From contig JAWKKA010000006.1 in NCBI GenBank assembly GCA_041393495.1, positions 83,521 to 147,520 on the forward strand: 64,000 nt of DNA, in the 5' to 3' direction. The notes beneath the pieces are model-generated. The model was not told the origin of the DNA, searched no databases, and saw only the letters and a program-made list of their open reading frames with translations. This stretch comes from RHKX01 sp041393495 (lineage in GTDB: Bacteria > Actinomycetota > Thermoleophilia > Solirubrobacterales > 70-9). The translations under genes were made by a program, and so were the position numbers. Below are positions 52,404 to 60,316 of this stretch, piece by piece (position 1 is the first letter of the stretch; each line of letters begins with the position of its first letter).

Positions 52404-53465
52404 CTAGGCGGTGAGCGCCGGCTCGGGGACGCGGACGAGGTCGCGCTCGACGAGCACCTCCGCGACCTGGACGGCGTTGGTCGCCGCGCCCTTGCGGAGG
52501 TTGTCGCCGACGATCCAGAGGTTGAGGCAGCGCTCGTGCGAGGGATCGCTGCGGATCCGGCCGACGAGGACCTCGTCCCGTCCGGCCGCCGCGGTCGCGA
52601 GCGGGTAGATGCCCTCGGCCGGGTCGTCGAGGACGACGATGCCGGGCGCCGTCGTGAGCAGCTCGCGGCATCCCTCGGGGGCGAGCGGGAGGCGCGTCTG
52701 CACGTTCACGGCCTCCGAGTGGCCGCTGAAGACCGGGACGCGGGCGCAGGTCGCGGAGATCCCGACCTCCTCGCCGGCGCCGAGGATCTTCCGCGTCTCG
52801 GCCATCAGCTTGCGCTCCTCGGTGGTGTAGTCGTCGCCGTCCTTGAAGGCCTCGACCTGGGGGAGCACGTTGAAGGCGATCCGGTGCGGGTAGACGTGCG
52901 CCTCGGGATCCTCGCCGGCGAGGATCGCGGCCGACTGCGAGCGCAGCTCCTCGATCGCCCGCTGTCCGGTGCCCGACACCGACTGATAGGTCGAGACGAC
53001 CAGGCGCTCGATCCCGACCGCATCGTGGATCGGCTTCAGCGCGACGACCATCTGCATCGTCGAGCAGTTCGGGTTGGCGACGATCCCGCGATGCGAGTCG
53101 GCGGCGTCGGGGTTGACCTCGCTGACGACGAGCGGGACCTCCGCGTGCATCCGCCAGAAGCTGGTGTTGTCGATGACCACGGCCCCGGCGGCGACGATCC
53201 TCGGGGCCCACTCGGAGCTGACGGCGCCGCCGGCCGAGGAGATGACGAGGTCGAGGCCCCGGATCGACTCCTCGGAGAGCTCGCGGCATTCGACCTCTCC
53301 ACCCGCGAACGGAAGCCGTCGGCCGGCCGAGCGCCCCGAAGCGAGCGGCCTCAGCTCGGCGAGCGGGAACGAGCGCTCGGCGAGGACCTCGAGGACGGTC
53401 GAGCCGACTGCTCCGGTGGCGCCGAGGACACCGACCCGGTAGCCGGCAGCACCGGCGGAGCTCAT
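52404..53465 (-). CDS. asd: aspartate-semialdehyde dehydrogenase
   Basis: NADPH-dependent reduction of aspartyl phosphate, at the branch to lysine/diaminopimelate, threonine and methionine. The 353-residue protein has the Rossmann loop VGVLGATGAVGSTVLEVL, the catalytic Cys in IVANPNCSTMQMV, STYQSVSGTGQRAIEEL and the C-terminal GHSEAVNVQ and GDNLRKGAATNAVQVAE. ATG at 53463-53465 overlaps the lysC stop by 4 bp (ATGA). lysC-asd is the usual actinobacterial order. The 100 bp between its stop and the upstream hydrolase gene hold nothing recognisable. Confidence 0.96.
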   Translation of the reverse strand: MSSAGAAGYRVGVLGATGAVGSTVLEVLAERSFPLAELRPLASGRSAGRRLPFAGGEVECRELSEESIRGLDLVISSAGGAVSSEWAPRIVAAGAVVIDNTSFWRMHAEVPLVVSEVNPDAADSHRGIVANPNCSTMQMVVALKPIHDAVGIERLVVSTYQSVSGTGQRAIEELRSQSAAILAGEDPEAHVYPHRIAFNVLPQVEAFKDGDDYTTEERKLMAETRKILGAGEEVGISATCARVPVFSGHSEAVNVQTRLPLAPEGCRELLTTAPGIVVLDDPAEGIYPLATAAAGRDEVLVGRIRSDPSHERCLNLWIVGDNLRKGAATNAVQVAEVLVERDLVRVPEPALTA

Positions 53466-54796
53466 CGGGCTCGCGCGCGAGCCTCGTGCTCGCCGGTCGA
53501 ATCCTCCTCGTGGATCGTGTTGGCGCCGAGCTCGAACGCGCCGTGGAGGGCGCGAACGGCGTCGTCGACGCGATCGGCTGCGATCACGCAGGAGATCTTG
53601 ATCGGGGAGGTGGAGATCATCTCGATGTTGATCCCCTCGTCGCCGAGCACCCTGAAGACCTTGGCGGCGACGCCTGGATGGCTTCGCATCCCGGCCCCGA
53701 TGATCGAGACCTTGCCGATCTGATCATCGGTGAGGACCTCGCTCGAGCCGGTCCCGCGGATCGCTTCGACCGCGGTCTCGAGGTCGGCGCTCGGGACTGT
53801 GAAGGAGAGATCCGCCCCGTGCTCGGTCGAGACCGGCTCGTTCTGGATGATCACGTCGACGTTGACGTTCGCGTCGGCGAGCGCGGTGAAGATCCGGCCG
53901 GCGATGCCGGGCTCGTTGCGAACGCCGGCGAGCGTGACGCGCGCCTCGTCGGCGGAGTGGGTGACGGCGGTGACGAAGGGGTTCTCCATGGTCTCTTCCT
54001 CGGAGACAACGAGGGTACCGGTGCCCTGTTCGAACGAGGAGCGGCAGTGGATCCTGACGCCGTGGTTGCGCGCGTACTCGACGCTGCGGAGCTGCAGCAC
54101 GCGGGCGCCCGACGCCGCCATCTCGAGCATCTCCTCGAACGAGACGACCGGGAGCTTGCGGGCCGCTGACACGATCCGCGGATCGGCGCTGAAGACGCCG
54201 GCGACGTCCGTGTAGATCTCGCAGACCGAGGCGCCGAGCGCGGCGGCGAGGGCGACGGCGGTCGTGTCGGAGCCGCCGCGCCCAAGCGTGGTCACGTCCT
54301 TGGAGTCGGTCGAGACGCCCTGAAAGCCGGCGACGAGGACGATGTTGTCCTGCTCGAGCGCCTGCTCGATCCGGCCTGCGCGGACATCGACGATCCGCGC
54401 CTTGGTGTGGGAGGAGTCGGTGACGATCCCGGCCTGCGAGCCGGTCAGCGAGATCGCCTGATGGCCGAGGTCCCAGATCGCCATCGCGCAGAGCGCGCAC
54501 GAGATCCGCTCCCCGGTCGAGAGCAGCATGTCCATCTCGCGCGGGCTCGGCCGGTCGGAGACCTCGCTCGCCATCGTCAGCAGCTCGTCGGTCGTCTTCC
54601 CGCGCGCCGACAGGACCGCGACGACCTTGTTGCCGCGCTCCCGCTCGGCGACGATCCGGGCGGCGGCACGCTTCAGGTCCTCCGGCCCGGCGACCGAGGT
54701 GCCGCCGAACTTCATCACCACGATCTCGCCGCGACCCACCCCCGGGGTCGTTGCCTGCGCCTCAGCGGCTGTCGCGGCTGTCGCCTCGCTCGCCAT
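53462..54796 (-). CDS. lysC: aspartate kinase
   Basis: First enzyme of the aspartate family pathway, 444 residues. The kinase domain has VVMKFGGTSVAG, STGERISCALCAMAI and TLGRGGSDTTAVALAAALGA. Two C-terminal ACT domains (about 285-430) include VRNEPGIAGRIFTALADANVNVDVI and GAGMRSHPGVAAKVFRVLGDEGINIEMI, sites for feedback by lysine and threonine. I chose the ATG at 54794-54796; the frame continues 26 codons upstream with no conserved sequence. TATCCT at 54807-54812 (minus strand) is a likely -10 and gives a 3-4 nt leader. Confidence 0.95.
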   Translation of the reverse strand: MASEATAATAAEAQATTPGVGRGEIVVMKFGGTSVAGPEDLKRAAARIVAERERGNKVVAVLSARGKTTDELLTMASEVSDRPSPREMDMLLSTGERISCALCAMAIWDLGHQAISLTGSQAGIVTDSSHTKARIVDVRAGRIEQALEQDNIVLVAGFQGVSTDSKDVTTLGRGGSDTTAVALAAALGASVCEIYTDVAGVFSADPRIVSAARKLPVVSFEEMLEMAASGARVLQLRSVEYARNHGVRIHCRSSFEQGTGTLVVSEEETMENPFVTAVTHSADEARVTLAGVRNEPGIAGRIFTALADANVNVDVIIQNEPVSTEHGADLSFTVPSADLETAVEAIRGTGSSEVLTDDQIGKVSIIGAGMRSHPGVAAKVFRVLGDEGINIEMISTSPIKISCVIAADRVDDAVRALHGAFELGANTIHEEDSTGEHEARARAR

Positions 54797-54806
54797 TCGA
54801 CGGCTG

Positions 54807-54812
54807 AGGATA
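54807..54812 (-). promoter_or_regulatory. -10 element TATCCT of lysC-asd
   Basis: Minus-strand TATCCT starts 16 bp before the lysC ATG. No Shine-Dalgarno sequence is present between them. Confidence 0.35.
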
Positions 54813-54870
54813 GAGCGGCGCCAGTACGGCCCCGCAGTCACACGAGCCGGGAGCGATCGGGGTCGGCACC

Positions 54871-56379
54871 TCACTCACGCCGGCAGGCGAGGGTCCAGAC
54901 AGCGAGGTCGAGGTCGAACGGCGCCCCGCGCGACCTCGCGGCGACACTCCACCGGTCGATTTCCGGCCGGCGTCGCAACGGCGCCGGAGCCTTTGCGCCA
55001 TCCCTGCCCCCCACGGTGCCGCGCAGTCGTGGCGCCGCCGGGATCGTCGAGCCGTCGGGCCGCTTGAACAGTGGGCGTCCGGCGGCCATCTCGATCGTGA
55101 ATCGGGCCTCGTGGACGAGCCGATGGTGATGGCGGCAGAGCTGGACTAGGTTGTCGAGCGCCGTCTCGCCCCCGGCCGCCCAATGCTCGACGTGGTGCGC
55201 ATCGAGGAACCGCCGCGACCCGCAGCCGGGGAACCTGCAGCCGCGGTCGCGCGAGCGCAGCGCCCGGGCGATCGCGGGCGGGATGGCGCGCGTCTTCCGG
55301 CCGACCGAGACGGGCTCGCCGGCCGACTCGACGATCGTGACGACGGACGCGTCGCAGGCGAGACGGGCGACGGTCGCCGGGGCGAGGGTGGCGCGATCCT
55401 CGACGAACCCGTTGCGGCGCGCCGCTGCCGGATCCCGCAGGTCCGCGAGGTCGATGTGGCAGACGACCTGGTAGCGGTCGCCGCCGCTGCGCTCGCGAGC
55501 GCCGCCGCCCGGCGCCAGCGCGTCGTCGGCGAGGGCAACGATCGCGTCGGCAGTCGATGGCGCCGGACAGCGGTCGGCGACCCGCTGCTCGCCGTCGTCG
55601 TCGGCGGGCCCCGTATCGGCGAGCGCATCGGCGATCCGCTCGTCCCGCAGCCGGTCGCCGACGACTTCGAGCGCCTTGAGCAGCAGCGCCCCCTCCTCGG
55701 CCGGGAGGCAGCCGTTGACCCGCAGCGTCCCGTCGTCCTCCCAGCGGGTGCTGAGGTGCCGCCGCGCCCGCGCCTCCGCGGCCTGATCGGCGCTGATCGC
55801 CGTCGCGTAGCCGAGCAGGATCCGCTCGAGCTGGGCGGCCGTCGCCTCCTCGGCCATCGCGAGCAGCGCCTGCTCGTCGTCGCGATCGGCAACCCTCGTC
55901 AGCGCCCGCACCTTCGAGTAGCTGAGCCGGCCGACCGCGAATGCGGCGGTGACGCGCGGCAACTCCCGCAGGGCCCGGGCGACCCGCACGTACTCGAACG
56001 CGGTTCGCCGCGAGACCGAGCAGCGCCAGGCGAGCCAGTGCGCGCAGCAAGCGAACCCCTGCCGCTCGTGCTCGCCACGGTGGTCGAACTCGCCGACGAG
56101 CAGGAGCCAGCGGCAGGTCGCCGCGGCGATCTGTCCCGCGAGCTCGCCGATCTCCCGCTCGAGCACCGCCGCGTCGAGGGCCTGAAGGCACCGGGCCGGG
56201 CCGGGGTCGGGCCGGTCGGTCGAGCGGGCCGGCGCGGCAGCGGGCGCACCGTCGGGGTCGGCGGGGCTTGGCGACGCGGCGGCGGAGGCGGCGTCGGGAT
56301 CGGCCGGGCCTGCGGGCGCGGCAGCGGGCGCACGGTCGCGGTCGACCGGGCCTGGGGGTCGCTGTGACGTCTCGAACAT
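54871..56379 (-). CDS. DUF222-HNH endonuclease (13E12 repeat family type)
   Basis: The 502-residue protein. After a 50-residue Pro/Ala/Asp-rich repeat (PDAASAAASPSPADPDGAPAAA) comes DUF222 (about 70-330), e.g. GFACCAHWLAWRCSVSRRTAFEYVRVARAL and LSYSKVRALTRVA. A C-terminal HNH nuclease follows: RDRGCRFPGCGSRRFLDAHHVEHWAAGGETALDNLVQLCRHHHRLVHEA, with both zinc Cys pairs and the HH catalytic site intact. In mycobacteria these multi-copy genes are SOS-regulated and associated with mobile sequences. Here too an SOS box covers the start codon. The neighbouring 650 bp contain palindromes. Whether it is mobile or a defence/repair nuclease is not known. Confidence 0.92.
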   Translation of the reverse strand: MFETSQRPPGPVDRDRAPAAAPAGPADPDAASAAASPSPADPDGAPAAAPARSTDRPDPGPARCLQALDAAVLEREIGELAGQIAAATCRWLLLVGEFDHRGEHERQGFACCAHWLAWRCSVSRRTAFEYVRVARALRELPRVTAAFAVGRLSYSKVRALTRVADRDDEQALLAMAEEATAAQLERILLGYATAISADQAAEARARRHLSTRWEDDGTLRVNGCLPAEEGALLLKALEVVGDRLRDERIADALADTGPADDDGEQRVADRCPAPSTADAIVALADDALAPGGGARERSGGDRYQVVCHIDLADLRDPAAARRNGFVEDRATLAPATVARLACDASVVTIVESAGEPVSVGRKTRAIPPAIARALRSRDRGCRFPGCGSRRFLDAHHVEHWAAGGETALDNLVQLCRHHHRLVHEARFTIEMAAGRPLFKRPDGSTIPAAPRLRGTVGGRDGAKAPAPLRRRPEIDRWSVAARSRGAPFDLDLAVWTLACRRE

Positions 56380-56386
56380 CTGTTCG
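56373..56386 (-). promoter_or_regulatory. LexA (SOS) box over the DUF222-HNH start
   Basis: CGAAC-ATCT-GTTCG is a perfect match to the Gram-positive/mycobacterial SOS box core (CGAAC-N4-GTTCG). It overlaps the ATG (56377-56379) and lies directly downstream of a TAGCGT -10 candidate (56389-56394, minus strand), so LexA binding would block transcription. The gene should be induced by DNA damage. Confidence 0.75.
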
Positions 56387-57020
56387 TGACGCTACGCGAC
56401 GGCGCGGACCGACTCGGGCCGTTTCAGGCCGAATTCACGGTCTCGTCACACAATCGGCGCACGATCGGCACGGAGTCGGCACAGATCTGCGGCCCGCGCC
56501 GGCGCTCGCGGACCGACCGGCCCCGCCTGTAGCCGGACGGAAGCAGACTGACACCGAGCGGAGCGGCCACGGAGTGCAGTGCAGTCGAGCGGCGGCGGAC
56601 TGCAGTGGACCGACGACGGATCTGAGTGTTCCGCGGAACACTGGCGGCCGATCTTGGAGCACCGGCGGATGAACGGCGACCTCCGCTTGCCAGCGAGCCA
56701 CCGATCTGCGAGAGTTGGATCGGGCGCCGGTCCTGACGACGAGCCGAAGAGCAGGTCTGGGGCTGTGAGCCTGCCGCGCGGGCTTGCCGCATAGACGGCC
56801 TCAAGATGCGCGCCCCGGTGTCGCGCCGGCGCCCACCCTCTTCGGCGGCGGCCGCCAATCCGCGGCCATCCGTCGATCGGCGAGCCCGGCGGGACCGACG
56901 GAACTCCCACGCCTGGGAACGTCCGCCAGTGTTCCGCGGAACACTGGCGGCGGAAGGCGGGAACCGACGGATGAGAGCGTTCCGCGGAACACTGTGGACG
57001 GGTGCCCTCGGGGCCGACCG
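56387..57020. other. 650-bp noncoding stretch with palindromic repeats
   Basis: No credible gene. It holds three copies of a palindrome with core GTTCCGCGGAAC: 56625-56642 (18 bp perfect), 56923-56950 (28 bp perfect) and 56979-56990 (12-bp core). Copies 1 and 2 share the right flank ACTGGCGG. A short repeat TGCAGTGCAGTCGAGCGG / ACTGCAGTGG lies at about 56575-56607. Short ORFs here are repeats read in frame and look noncoding. The region may be a remnant of a mobile element tied to the HNH gene or an array of protein-binding sites. Confidence 0.6.
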
Positions 57021-57026
57021 TAGACT
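57021..57026 (+). promoter_or_regulatory. -10 element TAGACT of the lipoprotein gene (leaderless)
   Basis: TAGACT starts exactly 12 bp before the ATG at 57033, and no Shine-Dalgarno sequence is present. Confidence 0.5.
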
Positions 57027-57032
57027 GGATCG

Positions 57033-57524
57033 ATGGGCGCTGCGCGGACGTCCCGGCCGATCATCGCCGCCGCGGTGGTCGGCTGCGCGGTCGCCCTGCT
57101 CGGCCTCGCCGGCTGCGGTTCCGGGAGGGAGACGACGACCGCGGCGACGGGGCAGGTCGAGCTGAAGCTCGAGCAACCGTCGCAGCCGTTGGCGATCGAG
57201 GGCACATCGATCGGGATCCGGCTCATGCGGGACGGCGAGACGTCGTACTCGGGGGACTTCTGGAACCTGCCGAAGGGGCGTGAGAACCCGGCGACGGGCA
57301 CGACGACGTACGACCTCGAGACGCTCGACCTCGACGCCGGCGATTACCCGATCGCCGCCGTCGTCCGGGTCTGCGGGGGATCGGGCTGCTCGGACGCCGA
57401 TCTCGGCGAGCCGGCGAGCCGCTGCCAGGCCCATTTCCAGGTCCATGCCGATGCGCTGACGACGCTCGCCGTCGTCGTTCGCGGCCTCGACCGGCCCTGC
57501 GGCTTCGCCGTCACCCCGGGCTGA
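57033..57524 (+). CDS. putative lipoprotein, unknown function
   Basis: The 163-residue protein has a lipoprotein signal peptide ending in LLGLAGCGSG; the lipobox LAGC should be lipidated at Cys 28. The mature part is beta-rich (GQVELKLEQPSQPL, TSIGIRLMRDGETSYSG, DLDAGDYPIAAVVRVCG) with four further cysteines that could pair as two disulfides. No family is recognised. It may bind a ligand at the outer face of the membrane. It converges on recR with 9 bp between the stops. Confidence 0.75.
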   Translation: MGAARTSRPIIAAAVVGCAVALLGLAGCGSGRETTTAATGQVELKLEQPSQPLAIEGTSIGIRLMRDGETSYSGDFWNLPKGRENPATGTTTYDLETLDLDAGDYPIAAVVRVCGGSGCSDADLGEPASRCQAHFQVHADALTTLAVVVRGLDRPCGFAVTPG

Positions 57525-57533
57525 GCCTCCGGC

Positions 57534-58124
57534 TCAGACGCTGCGGCGGCCGGTCAGGGCGCGGCCGAGCGTGACCTCGTCGGCGTGCTCGAGATCGGCG
57601 CCGACCGGGAGGCCGCTGGCGAGGCGGGTCAGCGTGACGCGGCCGCGGAGGAGCTCGCCGATGTGGTGGGCGGTGGCCTCGCCGGTCGTGGTCGGGTTGG
57701 TGGCGATCACGACCTCGGAGACGCCGCCGGCGTCAACGCGGGCGACCAGCTCGTCGATCTTCAGGTCGGCTGGATCGATGCCGTCGATCGGCGAAAGCGC
57801 GCCGCCGAGGACGTGGTAGAGCCCCCGGTACTCGCCGGTCCGCTCGATCGGGATCACGTCCTGGGGTTCCTCGACGACGCAGATCAGCTCGCGACTGCGG
57901 CGCGGGTCGGCACAGATCTCGCAGACCGGGCCTTCGGCGAGGTTGAAGCAGCTCTCGCAGAGACCGATCCGCTCCTTGACCTCGCGGATCGACGCGGCCA
58001 GCGCGAAAGCATCCTCGTCGCTGGAGCGGAGGATGTGGAAGGCGAGCCGTTGGGCGGTGCGCCTGCCGATGCCCGGCAGCTTGCCGAGCTCGGCGATCAG
58101 CCGATCGACGGACGCCGGGTGCAA
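57534..58124 (-). CDS. recR: recombination protein RecR
   Basis: Loads RecA at gaps together with RecF/RecO. The 196-residue protein has an N-terminal helix-hairpin-helix (LGKLPGIGRRTAQRLAFHIL), a zinc finger (CESCFNLAEGPVCEIC), and a Toprim domain (ICVVEEPQDVIPIERTGEYRGLYHVLGG). The start is TTG (58122-58124), immediately after the ybaB stop (TAG-TTG), and matches the family N-terminus. It lies at the 3' end of dnaX-ybaB-recR. Confidence 0.95.
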   Translation of the reverse strand: MHPASVDRLIAELGKLPGIGRRTAQRLAFHILRSSDEDAFALAASIREVKERIGLCESCFNLAEGPVCEICADPRRSRELICVVEEPQDVIPIERTGEYRGLYHVLGGALSPIDGIDPADLKIDELVARVDAGGVSEVVIATNPTTTGEATAHHIGELLRGRVTLTRLASGLPVGADLEHADEVTLGRALTGRRSV

Positions 58125-58481
58125 CTACATCCCGGGCAGGCCAAGCCCGCCGGCACCACCCAATCCGCCGGCGATGCCGCCCATCTTCGACTCAGCGCGC
58201 TCCTGGGCGGCGCGGATGCCCTCGTTGACCGCAGCGAGGACCATGTCCTGGAGCATCTCGACGTCCTCGGGGTCGACCGCGTCGGGATCGATGGCGATCT
58301 CCTGCACGACGAGGTCGCCACTCACCTTGACCTTGACCATGCCGCCGCCCGCGCTCGCGTCGACGACCTCCGCCTTGAGCTCCTCCTGCGCCTTGGCCAT
58401 GTCGGCCTGCATCTGCTGGGCCTGCTTGAGCAGCGCGCCCATGTCCATGCCGCCCCCGCCCGGCATCCGTCCTCTCGCCAT
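58125..58481 (-). CDS. ybaB: YbaB/EbfC nucleoid-associated protein
   Basis: Small dimeric DNA-binding protein of 118 residues. Core: GALLKQAQQMQADMAKAQEELKAEVVDASAGGGMVKVKVSGDLVVQEIAIDPDAVDPEDVEMLQDMVLAAVNEGIRAAQE, the full YbaB fold. The Gly-rich N- and C-terminal extensions are probably flexible. ATG at 58479-58481 shares one base with the dnaX stop (TGATG). Confidence 0.95.
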   Translation of the reverse strand: MARGRMPGGGGMDMGALLKQAQQMQADMAKAQEELKAEVVDASAGGGMVKVKVSGDLVVQEIAIDPDAVDPEDVEMLQDMVLAAVNEGIRAAQERAESKMGGIAGGLGGAGGLGLPGM

Positions 58482-60271
58482 CAGCTCGTCTCCTCGATCC
58501 GTTGGTCGCGTTGTCCGGGCTCGTCGTCGATGACGACCTCGGCGTCGAACTCGGTGATGAAGCGCTCGACGAGGTCATTCTCGCCGCTCGTCGCGGCGGC
58601 CACGGGGCCGCTCGCCCCCTCCTCGGGCCCGTGGTCGCCGTCGAGCATCGTGTAGACGGGGCGCAGCGGCTCGCCGAGGACGGCGAGGATCGCCGCTGCG
58701 ACCACCTCGCGGTTGTCCTTGTCATCAGCCTTGCGACGATTGAACGCCGACCCCGACGGGAACGCGATCGTGAGCGTCCCCGCCGCGGCGTCGACGGCGA
58801 CCGGCTTCGCGATCCCGACGACCGCCGAGAGCATCCCGGCGCCGCTCTGGCGCATCTGCTCGAGGACGCCCGGCCAGAGCTCGCTGATCCGCTCGAGCCC
58901 GGGCGGCTCGGCGGGCGCGACCGCGACGGGGCCGCGAGGGGCGGCCGGCTCGAGGCGGCGGGCGCCGGAGCCTCGCGGCCGGGCCGATCCGCGGGGAGCC
59001 GGCGGCGCGGCGGCCGGCTGTGGATCGGCGGCCGCGGGGGCCGGCGGCGCGGCGGCCGGCTGTGGATCGGCGGCCGGTGGCGCGGCGGTCGGCGTCGGCG
59101 TCGGGGCGGGTGCCGATGCCACGCCGGCGAGCGCGCGCTCGAGCCGCTCGAGCCGCTGGCTCAAGGCCGCCCGCGAGGGGTCGATCTCGGGCTTCGCCGA
59201 GCGCAGCAGCGCCAGCTCGACCGTCATCCGCGCCTCGTCGCCCTCGCGGATCGCGGTCAGCGCCGCCGAGAGCTCGTCGATCGCGCGCAGCAGCGAGATC
59301 TCGCCGAGCCGCGTCGCCTGCTCGGAGATCCGCGCCTCCTGCCCGGCGACGACGAGGAAGTGATCGGGGATCTCGCCGAGCGTCGCGACAACGAGGAGCC
59401 GCCGAAGGTGGGCGACGAGATCGGCCGCGAAGCGGGCCGGGTCGTGGCCGGCGCGGGAGATCTCGGCGCTGACCCGCAGCGCCTCGGCGCCGTCGCCCGC
59501 CGCGATCGCCTCGGTGGCGCGGAAGAGCAGCTCCACGTCGGCGACGCCGAGCACGGCGAGGACGTCCTCGGTCGCGATCTCGGTGCCGCTGTAGGCGACG
59601 AGCTGGTCGAGCGTTCCGAGCGCGTCGCGAAAGCTCCCGTTCGCAGCCCGGGCGATCGCGCCGACGGCGTCGTCATCGACGGCGATGCCCTCCGCGTCGG
59701 CGGCGCGTCTGAGCACGATCGCGATCTCGTCCGGGGCCGGGCGGCCGAAGTCGAAGCGCTGGCAACGGTCGACGATCGTCGGCATCACCTTGTGGGCCTC
59801 GGTCGTGGCGAGGACGAAGACGGTGTTCGGCGGCGGCTCCTCGAGCGTCTTCAGGAATGCGTTCCAGGCCTCGCGGGTCAGCATGTGGGCCTCGTCGAGG
59901 ATGTAGACCTTCCACGTCCCCTCGGGCGGCGCGTAGGAGACGCGCTCGCGGAGCTGGCGGATGTCGTCGACGGAGCGGTTCGAGGCGGCGTCCATCTCGA
60001 TCACGTCCATCGAGCTGCCGTTGGCGATCGCGACGCAGGAGTCGCAGACCCCGCAGGGCTCGAGCGTCGGGCCGTTCACGCAGTTCAGCGAGCGGGCGAG
60101 GATCTTCGCCATCGACGTCTTCCCGGTCCCGCGCGAGCCGACGAACAGGTACGCGTGGTGGACGCGGTCGCGCTCGATCGCGTTGCTGAGCGTCCTGACG
60201 ACGTGCTCCTGGCCGACGACCTCGGCGAACGACTGGGGTCGATGACGTCGATAGAGGGACTGCTCGGCCAC
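58481..60271 (-). CDS. dnaX: DNA polymerase III subunits gamma/tau
   Basis: Clamp-loader ATPase and replisome organiser, 596 residues. It opens LYRRHRPQSFAEVVGQEHVVRTL. Walker A is VGSRGTGKTSMAKILAR, the zinc module CVNGPTLEPCGVCDSC, Walker B YILDEAHMLTREAWNAFLKTLEEPP, and the SRC-type finger DRCQRFDF. After the ATPase (about 1-365) comes a Pro/Ala repeat linker (ADPQPAAAPPAPAA repeated, from tandem DNA at about 59000-59075), then a tau-like C-terminal domain. The start is GTG 60269-60271; TAGACT lies 14 bp upstream as a probable -10. No frameshift slippage heptamer was noticed. Confidence 0.95.
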   Translation of the reverse strand: MAEQSLYRRHRPQSFAEVVGQEHVVRTLSNAIERDRVHHAYLFVGSRGTGKTSMAKILARSLNCVNGPTLEPCGVCDSCVAIANGSSMDVIEMDAASNRSVDDIRQLRERVSYAPPEGTWKVYILDEAHMLTREAWNAFLKTLEEPPPNTVFVLATTEAHKVMPTIVDRCQRFDFGRPAPDEIAIVLRRAADAEGIAVDDDAVGAIARAANGSFRDALGTLDQLVAYSGTEIATEDVLAVLGVADVELLFRATEAIAAGDGAEALRVSAEISRAGHDPARFAADLVAHLRRLLVVATLGEIPDHFLVVAGQEARISEQATRLGEISLLRAIDELSAALTAIREGDEARMTVELALLRSAKPEIDPSRAALSQRLERLERALAGVASAPAPTPTPTAAPPAADPQPAAAPPAPAAADPQPAAAPPAPRGSARPRGSGARRLEPAAPRGPVAVAPAEPPGLERISELWPGVLEQMRQSGAGMLSAVVGIAKPVAVDAAAGTLTIAFPSGSAFNRRKADDKDNREVVAAAILAVLGEPLRPVYTMLDGDHGPEEGASGPVAAATSGENDLVERFITEFDAEVVIDDEPGQRDQRIEETS

Positions 60272-60300
60272 GGGCCCGCAGTCTAGAGGCGGCTACGGCA

Positions 60301-60306
60301 TAGACT
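60301..60306 (+). promoter_or_regulatory. -10 element TAGACT of the serine hydrolase gene
   Basis: TAGACT starts 16 bp before the ATG at 60317. It lies back to back with the dnaX promoter (minus-strand TAGACT within 60280-60290), giving a compact divergent promoter region. Confidence 0.4.
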
Positions 60307-60316
60307 CCGGCGCTCG

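Noticed and set aside
54871..57020. A complete insertion sequence or transposon around the HNH gene
   Set aside because: No transposase, no terminal inverted repeats bracketing the gene, and no target-site duplication could be seen. The palindromes lie only on one side.
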